Origin: Agriotes lineatus
Lineage: Eukaryota > Arthropoda > Insecta > Coleoptera > Elateridae
Reading direction: 5' to 3'
Length of the DNA: 64,000 nucleotides
Assembly (NCBI GenBank): GCA_940337035.1
Contig: CALNHX010000286.1
Span: 186,001 to 250,000 of the forward strand
This document shows, piece after piece, positions 1 to 11,528 of this stretch; the stretch's first letter is position 1; each line of letters starts with the position of its first letter. The notes beneath the pieces are model-generated. The model did no database searches. It saw only the letters and a program-made list of their open reading frames with translations, and was not told where the DNA came from. Both the position numbers and the translations under genes were made by a program.

Positions 1-1404
1 GATCTACGATTAGAATTTTAACACATGGTTTATATAATTATTGGACGCTGTTGTAATCACCAATGAGCCTGTAGTGCATTTTATAGCTCTTGCAGCATAG
101 CGGTTGATTGGGTTAATTTAAACTTCTTCCAAGATTGGTTTTAAAAAATTTGCAATAATGGTATATTATGATAGTATCAGTACGGCTTTAAAGCACGTAC
201 AACGAGTTTAAGAGCACGACGCAAAGCGGAGTGCTTTTAACGACGCTAGTGCCTTAATGGCACTTATACACGTGTATCATACGCTATTTGTTCTACGATC
301 GTAATAGAAATATAAAAATTTAGTTCGGTGGCACTTTTTCCGTCACATTGTGTTAAATATTTTAGGTTATGTTGACATTTAAATTTACGGCAAAGCGTGT
401 TTTAATATAACATTAAAACACGCCACCAATGGTAATGTGCTAAAAGACCGAATTCGGGTGCTAATATTAAGAGTGCTACAAACGTCACTTTTGACACTAG
501 AAACTGTGCAAGAAGTTGTCATTTTGACACGATCGTAGAAAATAGCTATTTGTACAACAAGTGCTAAAAGTGGATGTTTATGAACGAGACATGTCTCGTA
601 CTCGTGTATAAACACTTTTGGCACGAGTTTGTACACAATATTTTTTCTACGGACTTACATTTACTGTTATTAATCCATAAATGTCGATTTAACAAATGTT
701 TGCATTTATGACAGTTATAATTTATGTCATAGTAAAGAGATGGCCGTAACGGCTCAGGTGACTGGTTCTGCAGTCGGTAGCTGTCAAAGTTAGTTATCAA
801 AAGTAATTATAGTAGTACACATTTTACTTTATTCACTTTACCTCGAACGAAATAGGTAACTAGAATAACTTTATAACCTCACTTCCAGTTTAAAATTCAA
901 AATTCAATACCAGGTGTTTACTTTTAGCACATGTGCTCAAAGTAAATAGCTGATTTCACCTTTAACACGCTAATTTATAAAATGTCATTTTTAGTGAAAA
1001 TGCTAGTGCTAAAAGGCTTACTTTTAGTAGTGGTCGTAGAAAAAATAAGTTTTCTCAACAGACACGCGCACAAAGATAAATAACAGCAAACATTTGTGAG
1101 CTCTTCCAACAATAAATATGAGGCAGCAAAGTAGAGACATAAAAAGCAATTTAGTGGAAATTAGAAAGAACATGGTTTTGTGTTGTGGGTCGCAAGCTTC
1201 AGCATTTAGTTCGACAGTAGTTTCTCCATATCCGAAATTCTTACCAAATTAAAACATTTAATGTTCATGATGAAACATATCGCTTTTCCACATGAAGACC
1301 TTGCTATGAATGATCTCCCGTTCGTCTGAGGGTCAACTAGTTCTAGTTGACCAGCAGGATTAGTTGCTCAAGTTACACGAAAACAGAAGACAAATTTCAT
1401 AGTA
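1..1404. other. Gene-free, hairpin-rich sequence
   Basis: No coding region is recognisable. The stretch is AT-rich and has several short inverted repeats: a perfect palindrome at 584-599 (acgagacatgtctcgt) inside a longer imperfect hairpin at about 569-617, and another at 1331-1352 with arms ggtcaactag. The word gtgctaaaag recurs at about 434, 570 and 1007, with its complement near 921. This suggests decayed fold-back or satellite material, but no element boundaries can be fixed. Confidence 0.45.
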
Positions 1405-1496
1405 AAGGGTGTTTTTTTAGAGTGATAGAACTTTAAATTGAAATAAAACACAGAAAAATGTTTTTAATATCCATGTAATTTGCTTTATTTGAAAGG

Positions 1497-1799
1497 AAAT
1501 TGTACGACACTCATTAATGACCAATAGAAAAATTAGTTCACGAGCCGTATCCAAGACAACAACAAAATTTCTTGGAAATTTTTTGTAGGTAGACATTACT
1601 TCTTTTTAGGGTTTGTGTCGTTACGATTTTCTTACCGAATCTGCATTCGAGCATTAATTCATATCCGGAAATTATTTTTCGTGCATTAAACAACGTCCTA
1701 ATTTGCCCTCGCGTCCCGCTCGGGCAAATTAATACGACGTTGTTGAAACGCACTCAAAAAAATTTACGGAAATAATTAATGCTCTTATGAGATTATATG
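1497..1799. mobile_element. Insertion nested in the left palindrome arm
   Basis: The right arm reads continuously from the element end into the transposase tail. The left arm breaks after ctttatttgaaag (about 1496) and resumes at gataattttatggc (about 1800). The intervening 300 bp has no counterpart in the right arm. It contains a hairpin with arms atttgccc and gggcaaat (about 1701-1728). The edges are approximate and no target duplication was identified. Confidence 0.55.
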
Positions 1800-2184
1800 T
1801 GATAATTTTATGGCATTTATGTTTGAATATGATTTCGGGCATGTGACCGTCGCTGCTGGCGTGTACATGACGTAATCTGGAGGTTTAATTTTCACACACT
1901 CTTCGTAGTAAATCAGGCTGTATTTCGGCAATAACGCGTCGAATGTCGGCTTCCAAGTGCTCAATTGTTTCCGATTTATCGACGTAGACATCCTCAAAGA
2001 AAATAATCTAACGGCGTCAAATTGCACGAAAGAGGTGGCCAATTAACAGATCCACAAAATGGATCCACGAAATGGATCTGTTAACTGGCCACCTCTTTCG
2101 TGCGATGTGACGCCGTTAGAGAATTTTCTTTGAGGATATGTAAAGTCGCACGTCTAAGTCGATAATCCGGAAATAATTGAGCAC

Positions 2185-2418
2185 TTGGAAGCCAACATTC
2201 GACGCGTTATTGCCGAAATACAGCCTGATTTACTGCGAAGAGTGTATGAAAATTGGACCTCGAGATTACGTAATGTACACGCCAGCCGCGACGGTCACAT
2301 GCTCGAAATCATATTCAAACATAAATGCCATAAAATTATCTTTCAAATAAAGCCAATTTCATGGATATTGAAAACATTTTTCTGTATTTTATTTCAATTT
2401 AAAGTTCTATCACTCTAA
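2185..2418 (+). pseudogene. Mariner-like transposase C-terminal fragment
   Basis: The open stretch starts with residues that resemble the tail of Tc1/mariner-family transposases common in insects: an arginine-rich helix, then ENWTSRL and a terminal HMLEIIFKH. Only the last 50 or so residues of such a protein are present. No catalytic DD[DE] segment is visible anywhere in the element. The reading frame then runs into the terminal inverted repeat. A mirror copy lies in the left arm on the opposite strand. The assignment rests on motif recognition by eye, so the superfamily is likely but the exact family is not known. Confidence 0.6.
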
Positions 2419-2429
2419 AAAACACCCTT

Positions 2430-4299
2430 TATAAAGACATGCGGAATTGATTGAAACGCTTAGTTGAGCTCTTATGAATTGCTTCATAACTTCTTCGTTT
2501 TTCACTAAGAACTTATGAAGTGGTAGAAATTATAATTTCATTTCGTTAAAGAATTCGGACTCTTCCAGCGCGAGGTTATTATTTGCACAACTTATGCTTT
2601 GTCGACCTATTCTGCTTCGCTGACACCAAAAGCAATAAGCAGCTACAATGAGTTCATCTGGGAAATTAGTAGTTAGCATTTGTGAATATAACTTCGTTAC
2701 AAAGACCAAATGAAAATGCCCTTTAGCTAGAGCACGGAATACGTGTTGTGCTAGTTGACCGAAAGTTGTGCATTGTTTAAACTGTACAGCGCAAAATGAG
2801 AAACAAATTTCCCCAACCCCAAACTTCCAACGAGTTGCCCGTCGCATGGATTATTAAAACTAGACTGAACTAAACCTCCCCTCTCGGAGCGCGTGAAAGA
2901 AAGTTGTCCCCCTGGGAATACTGATTATGTCCGAGAAAATGAAAAGAAAATATTCAGCGACGGGGAGGCATAATGCTTAGAACAAAGCCTCAAATTACAA
3001 AAGCTGGAAGGAAAACATATCGTTCTCGTGCATTTCGAGGGAATCGTGTTTGGTTAGCTACGCGTACGCAGTGTTGCTCTAAGCTGTACTTGGAAGCACG
3101 AGACTGCAATAGCTCCTATATTTGAGCAGATTAACACGTTCCCATGTGGTTCCAATGGAACCACGTGCATATTGACTGAGGTGCTGCAGGTCGAAATTTA
3201 CTAGAAATAGTTGACGTTTAAGTGAAAACAATAGGGAATTGCTACAACCTGAACCTCTATTTCCTACATACCATATTAGTAGTGGTAGTAGAATCTTAAC
3301 GTATATAAATAAAATATTCTACCGTCAAACAACATCTGTTCACTAGTGTAATGGTTCAGGTCAACTAGATACTAGAACTAGATACAAAATTGACTAGAAC
3401 AGAAATTACATTATATTGTCCCCTTGCAAGATATAGAAATATTCTCCTTTCTATTTAAGGAATAGCAGAGAAAGGACATAGAAAAGATATCTGAAAAAGG
3501 CTGTGTTTATAAGGCTAGCAAAATTTGATGAAACACAGAAATAGACATTTATGGCATACTTAAACGAAATTAAGCGTATCTTCGTCACAACACAAAAAGT
3601 TAGGTATATCAGGTATATTAATTTGACAGGTATGGTAAACTGATATAAATTGACCCAGAGTAATGCTTGTCTAAAGTTGATTACCCTATTCTGGATGTTA
3701 TAACGGGCGTTAAATAATAGACATTTTGCATATAAACGTTTTCTTTAAAATCCCAATCCCAATTCTAAAAAGGATGGTTATATGAGGTTATATGTCCAAG
3801 CGGCCTTATTTATTCAAAAGCTTTTTTTATTCTTTTAAAAAACATAAAATACTTTATAATGTACAGTTATTCTGCAAAATGCCAAAAATGTTCTGCGTCG
3901 TAAGGTATTTTGATTTTTACACAAATAAATATTACACGAAAAAATTAAAAGAGCCAAAAAGCTATTAAATAAATGTCTTTACTGGATACTTCTTTATAAT
4001 AACATCCAAGTCTGTAAAAGTTCCAATAACAACTTTTATAAAGGTTGCTAATTTCATCCTCTTCTTTCCATGCGCAAAAATTAAAAAGTATTTCAGAAAT
4101 AAGTATGTTGTTGGTAGAACACATAGCAATTTTCACTTTAATACTCCTTTTCAGTTTTCGGTAAAATGACAAAGACCTAATTTTAAAACCCCTCTTTAGG
4201 AGGGTGCAACTGGGCAGGGAGGAATTTAAAAGCAATGGTTTAGATACAAATGTACAATAGGAATCGAATGGAAATTTGCTAAACATTTGCTGCAAATAT
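2430..4299. other. No recognisable gene
   Basis: Nothing here matches a protein family I know. The longest open stretch (2530-2847, minus strand, 105 codons) has no recognisable domain, signal peptide or splice context and is treated as chance. A motif related to the palindrome at 1331 (ggtcaactag) recurs near 3359. Confidence 0.5.
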
Positions 4300-5715
4300 G
4301 TTGAAATATGTTTTACTACTTGGCGATATATTCTTACAAGATTACTGATAATTGACGGTAAATTGAAAGGTTGGAGAAAAAATTAGAAGTTAAATACAAG
4401 CTTTCTAAATATCTCCTGCAGAGTTACTAAAAACTTATTATGTAGTAGTAAATCCACTAAAAGTGTGGTGCACATTTTTCGAGAATTTACTCCCAACATA
4501 ATAAAATTTTTCTTAAAATTTATATAAACTCATTAAGCTGAAAATGTTATGTTCTACTACTTGCTGTATTTTTTTAAATTTATTAAGAATGTTTAGATTT
4601 TGAATGTAAATTTCCTAAAGTTTTGCTTGCAGGTTTGCCAAATATTTGCCGGACAGTTACTCAAAACTCATTAGTTGGAAATTTATTTCCCACAGATTTA
4701 CCACATTTTACTCACAACGTACTAAACAATATTTGAAAATTTAAGATGCAAAACATTTGCTGCAAAGTCATAAAAAAGTATCTCATTTTTTTCAAAATTG
4801 TAAATGATTTGAATTTCAACTTGCTGAACGTTTACAGGAAAATTGTTAGAAAATGAGTACACATTTACTAAATAGTACTTCAAACTTGCTAAATATGTTG
4901 CCAGTTACTAGATACTTAGTAGCTGTACTTTGATGCCACACAAACAATTTATTCGCGACAAACGCGTTGTAAAGTTGGAAAAACTAGCTGAAAATATATT
5001 AAAAATTTGTTGAAAATTGTATGCAAATATGCTGAACTATATTCTGCTCCTCAATTTAAGCTTACTGAAAAATAATGGAAAAGTTACTGAAAGTGTACAG
5101 AAAAAAAAATAGAAAATAAATGCAAATTTACTGCTGTGCAATTGTTAAAAATTCAACAGTTGCAAATTAACTGAAAATTTAAGATAAGCTCCTTGATAAA
5201 GCGATTCGCTGAAAATCGAATTCAAGTAATATAATGTTGAAATATATTCTGCTACTTGCTATACATTTTCTATTAAATTACTAAGAACTAACGATAAATT
5301 TGTTCAAAATGTAGAGGATAAATATTACAAAAGAAATTAAAATAGAAATTTGATAAACATTTGCTGTAAACTTGTCGAATATTTGCCGCACCATTGCTGA
5401 AAACTTGTTAGTTGTAAATCTATTTGATACTGTGCGTAAATGTACCAAAAATTTGCTAAAAGCTTGCTACAATACATTCTTAAGATTTAAGATAAACTCC
5501 TAAAGTTATAAAAATTTGCTGGAATCTTATTAAAAATGGTTTGAAAATTATAACATGTTGAAATATATTCTGCTATCTGCTGTAAATTTTCTACTAAGTT
5601 ATTGAAAATTAACAAAAAAAGGTGTTCAAAATGTAAAGAATAAATATTACAACAGCAATTGAATACACATCGTATAAATACGTGTTGAATATTTTCCGTA
5701 CCTTTACTAAATACT
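4300..5715. repeat. Degenerate AT-rich repeat field
   Basis: Short phrases such as tttgctaaa, ttgctgaaa, gttgaaatatattctgct and acttgttagttg recur many times with drift. The clearest pair begins gttgaaatatattctgct at about 5236 and again at about 5553, a spacing near 317 bp, with related phrases at about 4303, 4540 and 5033. The spacing is irregular, so this is an eroded tandem or satellite-like array rather than a clean one. The left end of the BEL/Pao element abuts it at 5716. Confidence 0.55.
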
Positions 5716-6193
5716 TGTTTAGGAACCAAACATAAATTTTAATCCTTTTAATTTAATTAGGCGTCTATTTCACAAACATATTATATTGCATACGGAAAAT
5801 GCTTAACAAAGCGTCAGCAGTAATGCAATCAGTGCTCGAATGACCTGGTGAATAGCCTGCAATTCTGCACTCTGCTAGTTGTTTGTTATGAAATTGAATA
5901 CGCAAGTGCATATGCGAGCTGAAACGAGGGCAAATATTAAACTTTGTAAGCTAAGTCAGTATTTTTATATGTATAAATAGAAAAATATTCTAGTCAATAA
6001 ACATACAGTTTGAAGTTTTTGTTTCACTGTGTCACGCTGACCAACGGCCCCAGGTCTTTTTTGGTACATCATCTCGTGTGAGACCGCACGAGACCGTTGG
6101 TTTGCACCCCTTTTTAATTCCTGCACCCCTAAGATATTCCTGCAACTGTCCAAATTAAATTCATACAGTCCATTACAAGCTCCACCCTGAACA
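5716..6193 (+). repeat. 5' LTR of BEL/Pao element
   Basis: This 478 bp repeat is bounded by TG and CA. From about 5880 to its end it is nearly identical to the 3' LTR, with about three differences seen. Its first 165 bp (U3) is clearly diverged from the 3' copy. It contains a TATA motif and an AATAAA at 5997-6002. Confidence 0.88.
5972..5980 (+). promoter_or_regulatory. LTR TATA box
   Basis: TATAAATAG lies about 220 bp before the end of the 5' LTR and is repeated in the 3' LTR near 11062-11070. An AATAAA signal follows 17 bp downstream, consistent with a short R region. Assignment is by motif and position only. Confidence 0.5.
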
Positions 6194-6328
6194 TTTTGAT
6201 CCTTCGAGCCATTAAAACGTTCCTGCCCCTAGTGTCTGATATTTCGAGCCTTTCAACGTTCCTGCCCCTAGCATTTGGTCCAGTAATCCCTTAAAACGTA
6301 CCAGCCCTCATCGAACAAGACCGTTACG
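6194..6328 (+). other. Leader with degenerate tandem units
   Basis: Between the LTR and the gag start, three related units of roughly 45 bp share words such as ccttcgagcc, aaaacgttcctgcccctag and aaaacgtaccagccct. A primer-binding site is expected immediately after the LTR, but I could not match one to a particular tRNA. Confidence 0.4.
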
Positions 6329-8746
6329 ATGGCGCAGCGACGGGAGATTTTCACAACCCAAGAAGATTTAGCAGAATCCATTCGCAGGCAGATTATCAAC
6401 GTGAGGAAGGATGGCCCATCAAGAAAAAATGCAGCATATATCACCGCTCGCAGATCCACCCTAAAACAACTTTGGGAAGAATTTGAGGCCAACCATTCAG
6501 ACCTGGCGAAGGAAGTCGAGGAAGAACACCCTTATTTTAAAAACAATTTTTTTCAGCAAACCAAAGACGTTTACAATGAAGGGGTTGCCCTGCTCGACAA
6601 GTGCGAAGAAAATCTAGCCACACTAGGTGAAAGTTCACAGCAGCCAGCTGGACCAAAAGAAGATACGACCGCACGTGCTGACAAGGAGGGACAGTTTCGA
6701 ATAAGAAGGCTACAGATCAAGGTGAATTCACTCCAAAGCGACATTCAGGAAGTCTGGAATAGGTTGAATGAGGAATGCAGTAAAAGGTATTGTGAATACA
6801 ACATTAAGAATTTTAAGGATGATTGGGATGACATCAGAGCTCTAAACGAGGAGATACTATCCCACGGTAGCTACGACGACAAGGAGTTACGTGAGACCAA
6901 GAAGATGGTCAACGAAATAATTGTAGTCCTGTACCAACACATCCAGGATGGAGAGGTTCAAAGTGTCAAGGACCACAGCCATGCGAATATAGTGTTGCCT
7001 ACTCTTAAAATTCCATTTTTTGAAGGGACCTACGAAGCATGGCCTAGCTTTCATGATATTTTCCGAAGAATTGTTCATGAAAATTCACGACTAAGTAAGG
7101 CGGAAAAAATGCATTACTTAAAGTCACAGTTACGAGGGGAAGCCAGCAAGTTAGTGCAACACCTGGAGGCAACTGAAGCCAATTACGAGTCTGCATGGTT
7201 CATTATAAGGAACAGATACGACAACACCAGGCTGCTACTTGCGAAGTATTTGGATGACATATTCAACCAGGCAACCCTGTCGAACGAATCTGCAGAAGGG
7301 ATCAAGAAACTCCATGACACGACTGCAGAATGCCTAAGAGCAATCGAGAACTTAGGAATTGAAACGGCCACATGGGGGCCTATCATGTGTCATATAGTGA
7401 CACGGAAGTTGGACAAGGAAACCAACAGACTGTATGATCAGTCACTTACGGCACCAAGAGAAGTGCAAAAATTCGAGCAGCTACTGAATTTCTTAGAAAC
7501 AAGATTTCAGTCGCTGGAAGCTGTACAAAGACGGAACAAACTCGAACCCAGAAAACAAGGAAGTGGGAAACCATGGGAAAGTCACCAGGATCGGTGGGCA
7601 GTGAAGACGTACCACACTGCTGACATATCGTGCTTCCACTGCGGAGGATCACACAGCATTAAGTCCTGCCCAAAATTTAGCAATCTAAATATATCCGCAC
7701 GTTGGGACTTCATAAAGAATAAAAAATTATGTTCAAACTGCTTCAAGCCTACAGGAAAATATAACTCCAGACACTTTTGCCCAGGGAAATGCAAGGTATG
7801 TAATAAAAGACATCATTGGCTTTTGCACGAAGATTTTAGCAAACAACAGCCTCCCAAGACCACAACGGCAATTTCCAGTGCGACAGCAACCAATAAGAAC
7901 GAAAACATTGTTGCAAGCCTAGTAGGAAGACAGCATCGCAACGTTTTGCTTGCAACTGCCCTAATTAAGGTCCAGTCATCCTCAGGGAGTTTGGAGTATC
8001 TCAGAGCCCTGATAGACTCCGGTTCACAGGCATCATTCATCACAGGAGATGCAGCTCAAACGCTGGGTCTACCAGAAGAAAAGATGAGAGTGCACATTTC
8101 TGGATTAGGCAAGAAAGGAGCAGGTACAGCCCGAGGACGATTAACTGTAAACCTACGTCCACGATTTCCAAGCAACTACACAACCACATGTGAGATGCTG
8201 ATACTGCCACAGCTAACCAAATCACTTCCAGAAAAACCAGTCGAAAACTATCAACTTCAGGACTGTAAGAATATGGTGTTGGCTGACCCACTATTTCAGA
8301 AACCTGGACCAATAGACGTTATCCTAGGAGCAGACATCTACAAGGAAATCATTTTGGAAGGAGTACGAAAATTCAACGGAGGCCTGTTAGCGCAAAACAC
8401 GGAACTTGGATGGATCATCACGGGGAATGCAACAGCACCATCAGAAGAAAGGAAAATTCTTAGCATGGTCGCATGTGCTGCAGAAGATGAACAACTCACA
8501 AAATTTTGGGAGATTGAAGAAGTTGTACCAGAAAAGATGATGTCCAACGAAGACAAGGAATGCGAAGAATTTTACAACTGCAACCACCAGAGAAATGCTG
8601 ATGGTACATATACAGTGAAAATTCCGTTCAAGGAACCAATAGAAAAGCTTGGAGATTCGAGAAAAAAGGCAATCGCACGGTTCATTCAACTGGAGAAACG
8701 GTTAGAAGAAGATAAAGTTCTGGCAAAGAATACAAAACATTCATGA
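6329..8746 (+). pseudogene. BEL/Pao gag-protease polyprotein, truncated
   Basis: An 805-codon frame encodes a gag N-terminal half, then a DUF1759-type capsid region (about residues 220-400, around the motif IPFFEGTYEAW). Cysteine/histidine zinc knuckles follow (CFHCGGSH at about residue 434, then a second cysteine-rich cluster). A retropepsin-type protease of the DUF1758 kind has its catalytic Asp in LIDSGSQASF (Asp near residue 563). The frame then enters the linker that normally precedes reverse transcriptase, around FWEIEEV. It ends early because of an apparent one-base loss near 8730, followed almost at once by an internal deletion. Known role of the family: particle assembly and maturation. 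Confidence 0.85.
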
Positions 8747-9040
8747 AGGAATACCTATCTGGGTTACAACGCAGAACGAAATGGACTTCGAAAGAAGAGA
8801 ATTTGCAAGTGGGAGATCTAGTGTTACAGAAGGATGACAGCAGTCCTCCCAATCGATGGCCTTTAGCAAGAGCAGCAGAAGTGCATCCAGGCACCTACGG
8901 TGTTGTCAGAGTTGCAGCTGTTAAGAAAAAGGAAGATACAATTCTCAAGCGTCCAGTTACCAAACTCGGTCCGTTACCAAGACAGGAGGAAGAGGAAGGA
9001 AGTAGAAAGCAAAGCAGGGGTAGTGGAGTGTCAACAGTAA
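8747..9040 (+). pseudogene. Integrase C-terminal remnant
   Basis: Just downstream of the gag-protease stop, in another frame, the sequence encodes the DUF5641-type domain that ends BEL/Pao integrases: LQRRTKW, then a VGDLVL strand, PPNRWPLAR, VHPGTYGVVR and KRPVTKLGPLP. The catalytic integrase core and everything between protease and this point are gone. The joint falls where the pre-RT segment and the integrase tail both carry an EYL-like string (about 8750-8760), which suggests a deletion through short matching sequence. That mechanism is inferred. Confidence 0.8.
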
Positions 9041-10815
9041 CAAAAACTATAACACTCTTACTTACGTTATGCACCATAATTTCGGCAACCAAGGGATCGT
9101 ATACAGTAAAGTATCCGTCACCTGGCCTATTCATTGAAGAACTTGGCCACGCAAAACTCTCGAGGGGAAACTTCAGGATCGAAGTAGCAGTGAACATCTC
9201 CAGCATCCAAGTAGATGAAGAAGATATAAACAAGACAATCCAACAAATGAATACCTTATGCGACTAGGCACTGGTATTATCTGCAGAATCTCATTGCAAA
9301 GAATTAAATCATCACCTGAGAGAGCAGCAAAGACAGATCATCTGGAATATGAGAAGCATTTATAGTCAAGATGTCAGAACCAAGCGAGGATTATTAGGGC
9401 AACTACTAACCTCAGTGTTTGGAGTCAACGATGAAGTCTACCATGACATCGAATCATTGGAGAAAAATCAACTAGAATTAATACATTCATCTAATCGTCA
9501 GACGAAGATCATGTTGTCAACTGCAGCAACTCTAAATGAGACTGAAGCCAGAATATCCCAGAAGTTGGATAATTTTCGAAGAAAACTCAATGAAGGGTTG
9601 CTAGCAATCAATGAGATGGAACCTTGGTACAAGAAGACGGACGACAACAAGCTAAACATACATGTGTTGACATTATATCAGATGGCCACCAACTACTTAC
9701 AAGAGATGGGTGAGAAGTACAAACAACTTCTAAATGTAAAATTTAAAAGGGCAGACATCATGCAATTTATTCCATCGTCACAATTTGACAGAATAATGAC
9801 TAATGCAATGGTCAATTTTCCAGCAAACCTAGAGATTCTTACTAAGCCAACGCGCAAGATGGAAGTTAGCTTCAACAATGAATCAATCGAGATCTTCAGT
9901 TATTTTCACATAACTGAGAAGCGGGAATACAACTTGATAAAACCAACTCCTATTCCAGTAAAGAAAGGAAATGGAACCTACGCATCACTGAACTTGCCAA
10001 TGGAGTTCTTAGCTATCAACTACAACGAACAAACCTATTTTGAAATCCAAGAGGACAAGTTAAAGGAGATCGAGCCAATAGGAAAACATCTTTACCTATG
10101 TAGGCCATCCGCCGTTCGAAGTATTGAAGACAATCCTAATTGCATCATTGACGAAATCTATCAACGATTAAACAAGATCAAATGTTTGGTCCATCAGTTT
10201 ACAGTTAAGACACTGGTATGGAAGAAACTGTACGCAGCGAATACATAGTTGTTTATTCCCAATCAACCCACAACAGCAGCAGTACAATGCAGCGGGAATC
10301 GAGAAGATGTGAAGATTCAAGATGTTGGCATAATCCAGATATCCCCAGATTGTACTATATACACCAAACGGACTACCTTGCATACTCAGCTATTCACTAC
10401 TATTCCTGTCGTAGCTGGGTTCAACAAACCAATGCAAGTAATTATTAACACTACTTTGCAGAATACGAGCACCCACCCTCAACTGCAAATGGAGGAACCT
10501 GTGTTGCTACCGTCCGATCATTTTCAACGCCTACAAGAAGAAGAGGACGAGTTGCAGCTACATCAGGAATATCCATTGTGGCACCATCAACATACCATCA
10601 TGGTGAACACTGGTACTACAATCGGTATCTTGGTATCAGTTTGTATCATCTGGACATTATGGAAGTACTGGAGAAAGAATAGGAAACCGCAGCCACGCCC
10701 AAATTCAGACCCGTCAGAGAGCTTCAGGTTACAACCACTACCACCTGACGAAGAAGATGGAGAGACAGCCTCAGCCATACCATCCCGGCCCTGTGTCGCT
10801 CGGCAGAATGTTTAG
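9040..10815 (+). pseudogene. Envelope-like gene of the BEL/Pao element
   Basis: The integrase frame runs into a hydrophobic signal-like segment (TITLLLTLCTII) and then a long ectodomain-like region. A basic motif RTKRG near 9379-9393 is followed by a glycine/leucine-rich stretch. This resembles the cleavage site and fusion-peptide arrangement known in envelope proteins of insect retroelements. Near the end there is one membrane span (TIGILVSVCIIWTLWKYW, about 10618-10671) and a charged tail. In-frame stops occur at about 9265 (TAG) and 10246 (TAG), so it is inactive. The final stop lies within the first bases of the 3' LTR. Residue-level family assignment is uncertain. Confidence 0.7.
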
Positions 10816-11284
10816 GAACCAAAACATAATTTTAACTTTAAACTAAATATGCATACATTTCGTAAGCAACCTGTTGCATGAGGAAATTACAAACAAGGCA
10901 TCAGCGTTTATTATCAGCACTGGTCGAATGACCCCGGTCAACAAACTGCAATCCTGCAATCCTGGCTATTTGTTTGTTATGAAATTGAATACGCAAGTGC
11001 ATATGCGAGCTGGAACTAGGGCAAATATTAAACTTTGTAAGCTAAGTCAGTATTTTTATATGTATAAATAGAAAAATATTCTAGTCAATAAACATACAGT
11101 TTGAAGTTTTTGTTTCACTGTGTCACGCTGACCAACGGCCCCAGGTCTTTTTTGGTACATCATCTCGTGTGAGACCGCACGAGACCGTTGGTTTGCACCC
11201 CTTTTTAATTCCTGCACCCCTAAGATATTCCTGCAACTGTCCAAATTAAAATCATACAGTCCATTACAAGCTCCACCCTGAACA
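10809..11284 (+). repeat. 3' LTR of BEL/Pao element
   Basis: This 476 bp copy has the same termini as the 5' LTR. Its TATA-to-end portion is almost identical to the 5' LTR, but the U3 portion (10809 to about 10972) differs at many positions and in length. It abuts the inverted LINE endonuclease fragment directly. Confidence 0.88.
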
Positions 11285-11528
11285 CTGTTGTTATTTGGTT
11301 TATCACTGTAGTATCTTCTATTATATTCTTATCTGTGGAAAGTATATAGTCTATTTGATTTGTGGTTTTCTTGTCTGGAGATATCTATGTCCATCTTCTG
11401 TGTACTTTTTTATTAACGAATGTGTTCATCGCGAACAGTTTTTCTGTCTCTAGGAATTCCATCAATCTGTCTCCTCTTGGGTTGCGTTGTCTATATCCAT
11501 ATTTTCTTATTTTGTCTTCGAAGAATGG
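11285..11528 (-). pseudogene. LINE endonuclease fragment (inverted)
   Basis: Read on the minus strand, the segment encodes NPRGDRLMEFLETEKLFAMN, then VNKKVHRRWT and, after an in-frame TAG replacing the expected Trp codon, SPDKKTTNQIDYIL. The RxWTW..P and NQIDYI strings are hallmarks of APE endonucleases in RTE-clade LINEs. The fragment lacks the N-terminal catalytic segments and the SDH motif. It belongs to the same lineage as the reverse transcriptase that follows in opposite orientation. Confidence 0.72.

Larger units (their letters stand above)
1405..2429. mobile_element. Palindromic mariner-derived element
   Basis: Terminal inverted repeats begin AAGGGTGTTTTTTTAGAG on the left and end with the matching complement on the right. 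Both ends are flanked by TA, the usual Tc1/mariner target duplication. The inner halves are also inverted copies of each other around a centre near 2066: sequence at about 1800-2060 reappears reversed at about 2070-2345. Each arm therefore carries the same transposase 3' end, so the element is a fold-back of one transposon end rather than an internally deleted copy. The left arm is interrupted at about 1497-1799. It cannot encode a working transposase. Confidence 0.8.
5716..11284 (+). mobile_element. BEL/Pao LTR retrotransposon, pol-deleted, with env-like gene
   Basis: Two direct terminal repeats (5716-6193 and 10809-11284) begin TGTTTAGG and end CCTGAACA. Between them, in the same orientation, lie a gag-protease frame with BEL/Pao signature domains, the very end of integrase, and an envelope-like region with a basic cleavage-type motif and a membrane anchor. 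Reverse transcriptase, RNase H and most of integrase are missing, so it could move only in trans. No matching target duplication flanks the element: 5' neighbours are aatact, 3' neighbours are ctgttg. Several in-frame stops and a frameshift show decay. Confidence 0.9.

Noticed and set aside
1785..2042. Minus-strand 85-codon frame
   Set aside because: It reads the mirror copy of the transposase tail in the wrong frame inside a palindrome.
2530..2847. 105-codon minus-strand frame
   Set aside because: Cys/Phe-rich sequence with no recognisable motif; not enough to call a gene.
3945..4295. 116-codon minus-strand frame
   Set aside because: No domain; borders the degenerate AT repeat field.
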